Source: JAZNQN01 sp045656005 (GTDB lineage: Bacteria; Bacillota; Clostridia; UMGS1883; UMGS1540). From it: 34,547 nt of DNA. Of this stretch, positions 32,556-34,547 are shown piece by piece. The DNA lies in assembly GCA_045656005.1 (NCBI GenBank), contig JAZOQG010000071.1:1-34547 (forward strand). The letters are read 5' to 3'. The translations under genes were made by a program, and so were the position numbers. Every line of letters begins with the position of its first letter. Position 1 is the stretch's first letter. The notes under the pieces were generated by a model. That model saw only the letters and a program-made list of their open reading frames with translations, searched no databases and was not told where the DNA came from.

Positions 32556-33329
32556 TTATATATATTTTTTCATATGCCCCAAAGCACTTTTTTCAAGACG
32601 GGAAACCTGTGCCTGGCTTATTCCTACTTCTCCTGCAACTTCCATTTGTGTTTTACCCGAGAAAAAGCGAAGGCGGAGTATAAGTTTTTCACGTTCCGAA
32701 AGTCTTTTCATTGCTTCTTTGAGAGAAATTTCTTCAATCCAGTTTTCATCAATGTTTTTTTCGTCTTTCACCTGGTCCATCACGAAAACTGCATCGGCAC
32801 CGTCGTGGTATACGGGCTCATAAAGGGAAATGGGGTCAACTATTGCGTCAAGTGCCGAAACTACTTCTTCCTTTGTGAGAGAAAGCTCCTTTGCTATTTC
32901 TTCGGGAGAAGGCTCGCGTAGGTGCTGGGCAGTAAATTTCTCTTTGACTGCCAGTGCTTTGTAGGCAATATCCCTAAGGGAACGGCTTACTCTTATGGAA
33001 TTATTATCTCTTAAATATCTTCGAATTTCGCCTATTATCATGGGAACGGCGTAGGTTGAAAATTTCACTTCGTGGGAAAGGTCAAAATTATTTATGGCTT
33101 TAATAAGACCTATGCAGCCAACCTGAAAAAGGTCGTCAACACATTCGCCTCTTCCGCCAAAACGCTGAATTACACTTAATACAAGACGCAAATTTCCGTT
33201 TATAAATTTCTCTTTTGCCGCAGTATCGCCCTCTTTTATTTTATATATCAGCTCAGTTTTTTCCTGTTCAGATAAAATAGGTAGTTTTGAAGTATTAACG
33301 CCGCATATATTTACTTTGTTGATAGCCAT
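32556..33329 (-). CDS. sigG: Sporulation sigma factor SigG (late forespore)
   Basis: 257 residues. The SigG N-terminal signature KVNICGVNTSKLPILSEQEK is nearly identical to the known family. Region 2 follows (GRGECVDDLFQVGCIGLIKA with FSTYAVPMIIGEIRRYLRD), then region 3 and region 4 with the HTH KTQMEVAGEVGISQAQVSRL. SigG directs RNA polymerase to late forespore genes including spoVA and ssp. GGGAGG precedes the start. In many Clostridia sigG follows spoIIGA-sigE; here the upstream gene is a divergent rubrerythrin gene, so sigG depends on its own promoter. Confidence 0.97.
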   Translation of the reverse strand: MAINKVNICGVNTSKLPILSEQEKTELIYKIKEGDTAAKEKFINGNLRLVLSVIQRFGGRGECVDDLFQVGCIGLIKAINNFDLSHEVKFSTYAVPMIIGEIRRYLRDNNSIRVSRSLRDIAYKALAVKEKFTAQHLREPSPEEIAKELSLTKEEVVSALDAIVDPISLYEPVYHDGADAVFVMDQVKDEKNIDENWIEEISLKEAMKRLSEREKLILRLRFFSGKTQMEVAGEVGISQAQVSRLEKSALGHMKKYI

Positions 33330-33372
33330 TTATAAAACCTCCCAAAAATTATGTACACGACGTCGATAAGTA

Positions 33373-33402
33373 AATTATTCCCTTCGTGGTTTGTTTATAT
33401 TC
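33373..33402 (-). promoter_or_regulatory. Sigma-F-like promoter of sigG
   Basis: On the minus strand GAATA (33398-33402) is followed after 15 bases by GGGAATAATT (33373-33382). The latter fits, at every fixed position, the sigma-F -10 consensus GGNRANANTW as I remember it; the -35 differs from GYWTA at one position. Sigma-F is the known driver of sigG in Bacillus. It lies 44 bases before the start codon. Confidence 0.5.
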
Positions 33403-33418
33403 TTTTAAGTGTAAAATT

Positions 33419-33447
33419 TTGTACTGTTTACAATTACTATATAAATA
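33419..33447 (+). promoter_or_regulatory. Possible promoter and PerR-like operator of the rubrerythrin gene
   Basis: TTGTAC (33419-33424) with TATAAA (33440-33445, spacer 15) or TAAATA (33442-33447, spacer 17). The -10 region overlaps TTACAATTACTATAT (33428-33442), which agrees with the PerR box TTATAATNATTATAA at 11 of 14 fixed positions. PerR represses rubrerythrins in clostridia. The match is imperfect and the palindrome poor. Confidence 0.3.
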
Positions 33448-33521
33448 GGAAGAAAGTCATAAAATGAATAAAAAATTTTAAAAAGGTAAAAATAGAATTA
33501 AAAGGAAAGTGAGGTAACAAA

Positions 33522-34118
33522 ATGGCAACAGAATTTAAAAACAGTGAAACAAGAATTAATCTTATGAGAGCATTTGCAGGAGAAAGTCAGGCAAGAAACA
33601 GATACACTTTTGCCGCAGGTCAGGCAAAAGAACAAAAACTTCATATTGTTGAGGCGGTTTTTAATTATACTGCGGGACAGGAAAAAGAACACGCGGAAAT
33701 TTTTTATAATTTTCTTAAAGAAAGTGCAGGGGAAAATATCAATATCACAGGCGGATACCCTGTTGATATCAATCCCTCTTTAACAGAAATTTTAAGATAT
33801 GCACAGAGAAATGAGTTTGAAGAACATGACAGTGTTTACTCTTCTTTTTCCACGGTTGCACAAAACGAGGGGTTTAGTCAAATTGCAATGGCGTTTCAGA
33901 ATATTGCCAAAATTGAAAAGATACATGGGGAAAGGTTTAAAAAAATTGCGGATTTAATGGAGCAGAACAAACTGTTTTGTGATGATAGAGAATGCAGATG
34001 GGTTTGTCTTAATTGTGGTCATATTCACACGGGAAGAGAAGTACCCGAATACTGCCCGGTTTGCAGTCATCCCAAAGGCTATTTTGTCAGAGAAGAAATA
34101 GCGCCTTATACTTTTTAA
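33522..34118 (+). CDS. rbr: Rubrerythrin
   Basis: 198 residues. The N-terminal ferritin-like domain supplies the diiron ligands: FAGESQARNRYTFAAGQAKE (first ExxY), GQEKEHAEIF (ExxH), and the second pair in NEFEEHDSVY and IAKIEKIHGERF. The C-terminal rubredoxin-like domain (from ~155) has WVCLNCGHIHTG and YCPVCSHPKGYF, a four-Cys iron site. The protein reduces hydrogen peroxide using electrons from NADH-rubredoxin oxidoreductase, protecting anaerobes from oxygen. AAAGTGAGG precedes the start. Single-gene unit ending in a good terminator. Confidence 0.95.
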   Translation: MATEFKNSETRINLMRAFAGESQARNRYTFAAGQAKEQKLHIVEAVFNYTAGQEKEHAEIFYNFLKESAGENINITGGYPVDINPSLTEILRYAQRNEFEEHDSVYSSFSTVAQNEGFSQIAMAFQNIAKIEKIHGERFKKIADLMEQNKLFCDDRECRWVCLNCGHIHTGREVPEYCPVCSHPKGYFVREEIAPYTF

Positions 34119-34140
34119 TATATAATAGGTAGAAACTCGT

Positions 34141-34178
34141 ATAAATCCGTCATGCATTATGTGACGGATTTATATATT
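34141..34178 (+). terminator. Terminator of the rubrerythrin gene
   Basis: Stem ATAAATCCGTCA (34141-34152) with TGACGGATTTAT (34162-34173), loop of nine, followed by ATATTTTG. Confidence 0.85.
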
Positions 34179-34547
34179 TTGTAACAAATTAATTGGTAAT
34201 AAAGCTGGAAGCATTCGTATATACATTTAATAAACAATTCCATAAAATGGAAAAAATTAGACATCTATATATTGGGGTTTGCTTTTTTTGAAAACAATAT
34301 ATTTAGGGGGTGGGTTTACAATAAAAAATGCAGAAAAACCGCGGTTTTAAGGGCAAAACATATGGTTTTTAAATGGGGGATAATTGGGTAATTTTGGGAA
34401 AAATAAAGCTGTTTTTCTAATTTCCAGAAATTTTTTTGAGGATTTTTTTTGAAAAATTGAAAACTTTTAAAACCCTTGTCACTAGGGGCTTTTGGGTGTT
34501 TTTTTGTAATAATTTCTTAAAAACTTCATAAAAAATTTTTTAAAAAT
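34179..34547. other. Gene-free, AT-rich, G-over-C-skewed region at the window end
   Basis: No ORF worth reporting on either strand. By my count 34261-34500 holds about 52 G and 22 C on the plus strand, with runs such as GGGGGTGGG and GGGGGATAATTGGG. There are several inverted repeats: TTCCAT/ATGGAA near 34240, ATATATTG/CAATATAT flanking 34290, and the 14-base palindrome AAAACCGCGGTTTT (34335-34348). It could be a regulatory or structured region, the edge of an element, or a low-quality contig end; I cannot tell. Confidence 0.6.

Noticed and set aside
33355..33365. Palindrome CGACGTCG upstream of sigG as a regulator site
   Set aside because: An isolated 8-base palindrome, not repeated elsewhere in the window and not matching any operator I know.
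34300..34410. G-quadruplex from the G-runs
   Set aside because: Only two or three runs of three or more G lie close enough together; four evenly spaced tracts are not present.

Overview
The window reads as chromosome from an anaerobic, spore-forming, low-GC Firmicute of the class Clostridia, probably an uncultured gut lineage. Spore formation is supported by sigG and by spoVAC-spoVAD. Anaerobic life is supported by the oxygen-sensitive ribonucleotide reductase pair nrdD/nrdG, a rubrerythrin and a DUF1858 redox-disulfide protein. AT-rich intergenic DNA, GGAGG-type ribosome sites and sigma-A promoters with a strict 17-base spacer fit. Genus and species cannot be told from what I see. There is no tRNA, rRNA, CRISPR array, transposase or phage gene.

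Layout. 1-1437: 3' part of a von Willebrand A-domain gene. 1684-4819 (minus): an AraC regulator, a PAP2 phosphatase, three tiny genes of unknown function, and a YitT-type membrane protein with its own promoter. 4971-7642 (plus): tagaturonate reductase and altronate dehydratase, the middle of the hexuronate pathway, divergent from the AraC regulator. 7743-10449 (minus): nrdD-nrdG behind a strong promoter with NrdR-like boxes. 10615-15382 (plus): promoter, T-box riboswitch, sodium:solute symporter, acyl-CoA ligase and an SLH-domain exported protein. 15450-18658 (plus): MFS transporter, a previously unmarked 52-residue cysteine-rich ORF whose ribosome site lies in a hairpin, an SH3-NlpC/P60 hydrolase, the DUF1858 protein and a TetR regulator. 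18714-26212 (minus): a five-gene operon read DeoR regulator, SorE-like zinc dehydrogenase, E2, E3 and a fused alpha-beta E1 of a 2-oxoacid (or acyloin) dehydrogenase complex, with a ~245-base repeat between E2 and E3. 26408-30312 (plus): spoVAC, spoVAD, an exported stalk-domain protein and a phosphohexomutase. 30330-33329 (minus): sigG, then GT4 glycosyltransferase, CBM9-like protein and QueT-type transporter. 33522-34118 (plus): rubrerythrin. 34179-34547: gene-free, AT-rich, strongly G-over-C-skewed DNA.

The most interesting items: (1) a T-box controlling a transporter plus acyl-CoA ligase, which suggests amino-acid-starvation control of carboxylic-acid uptake and activation; (2) the DeoR/zinc-dehydrogenase/TPP-complex operon, whose substrate is unknown and whose E1 carries an unusual insertion; (3) a dispersed three-copy repeat with compensatory base changes in its stem and a frame-preserved mini-ORF in two copies; (4) the cysteine-rich mini-protein behind a combined terminator/ribosome-site hairpin. 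All functions are read from sequence motifs and memory of the families. No database search was run.
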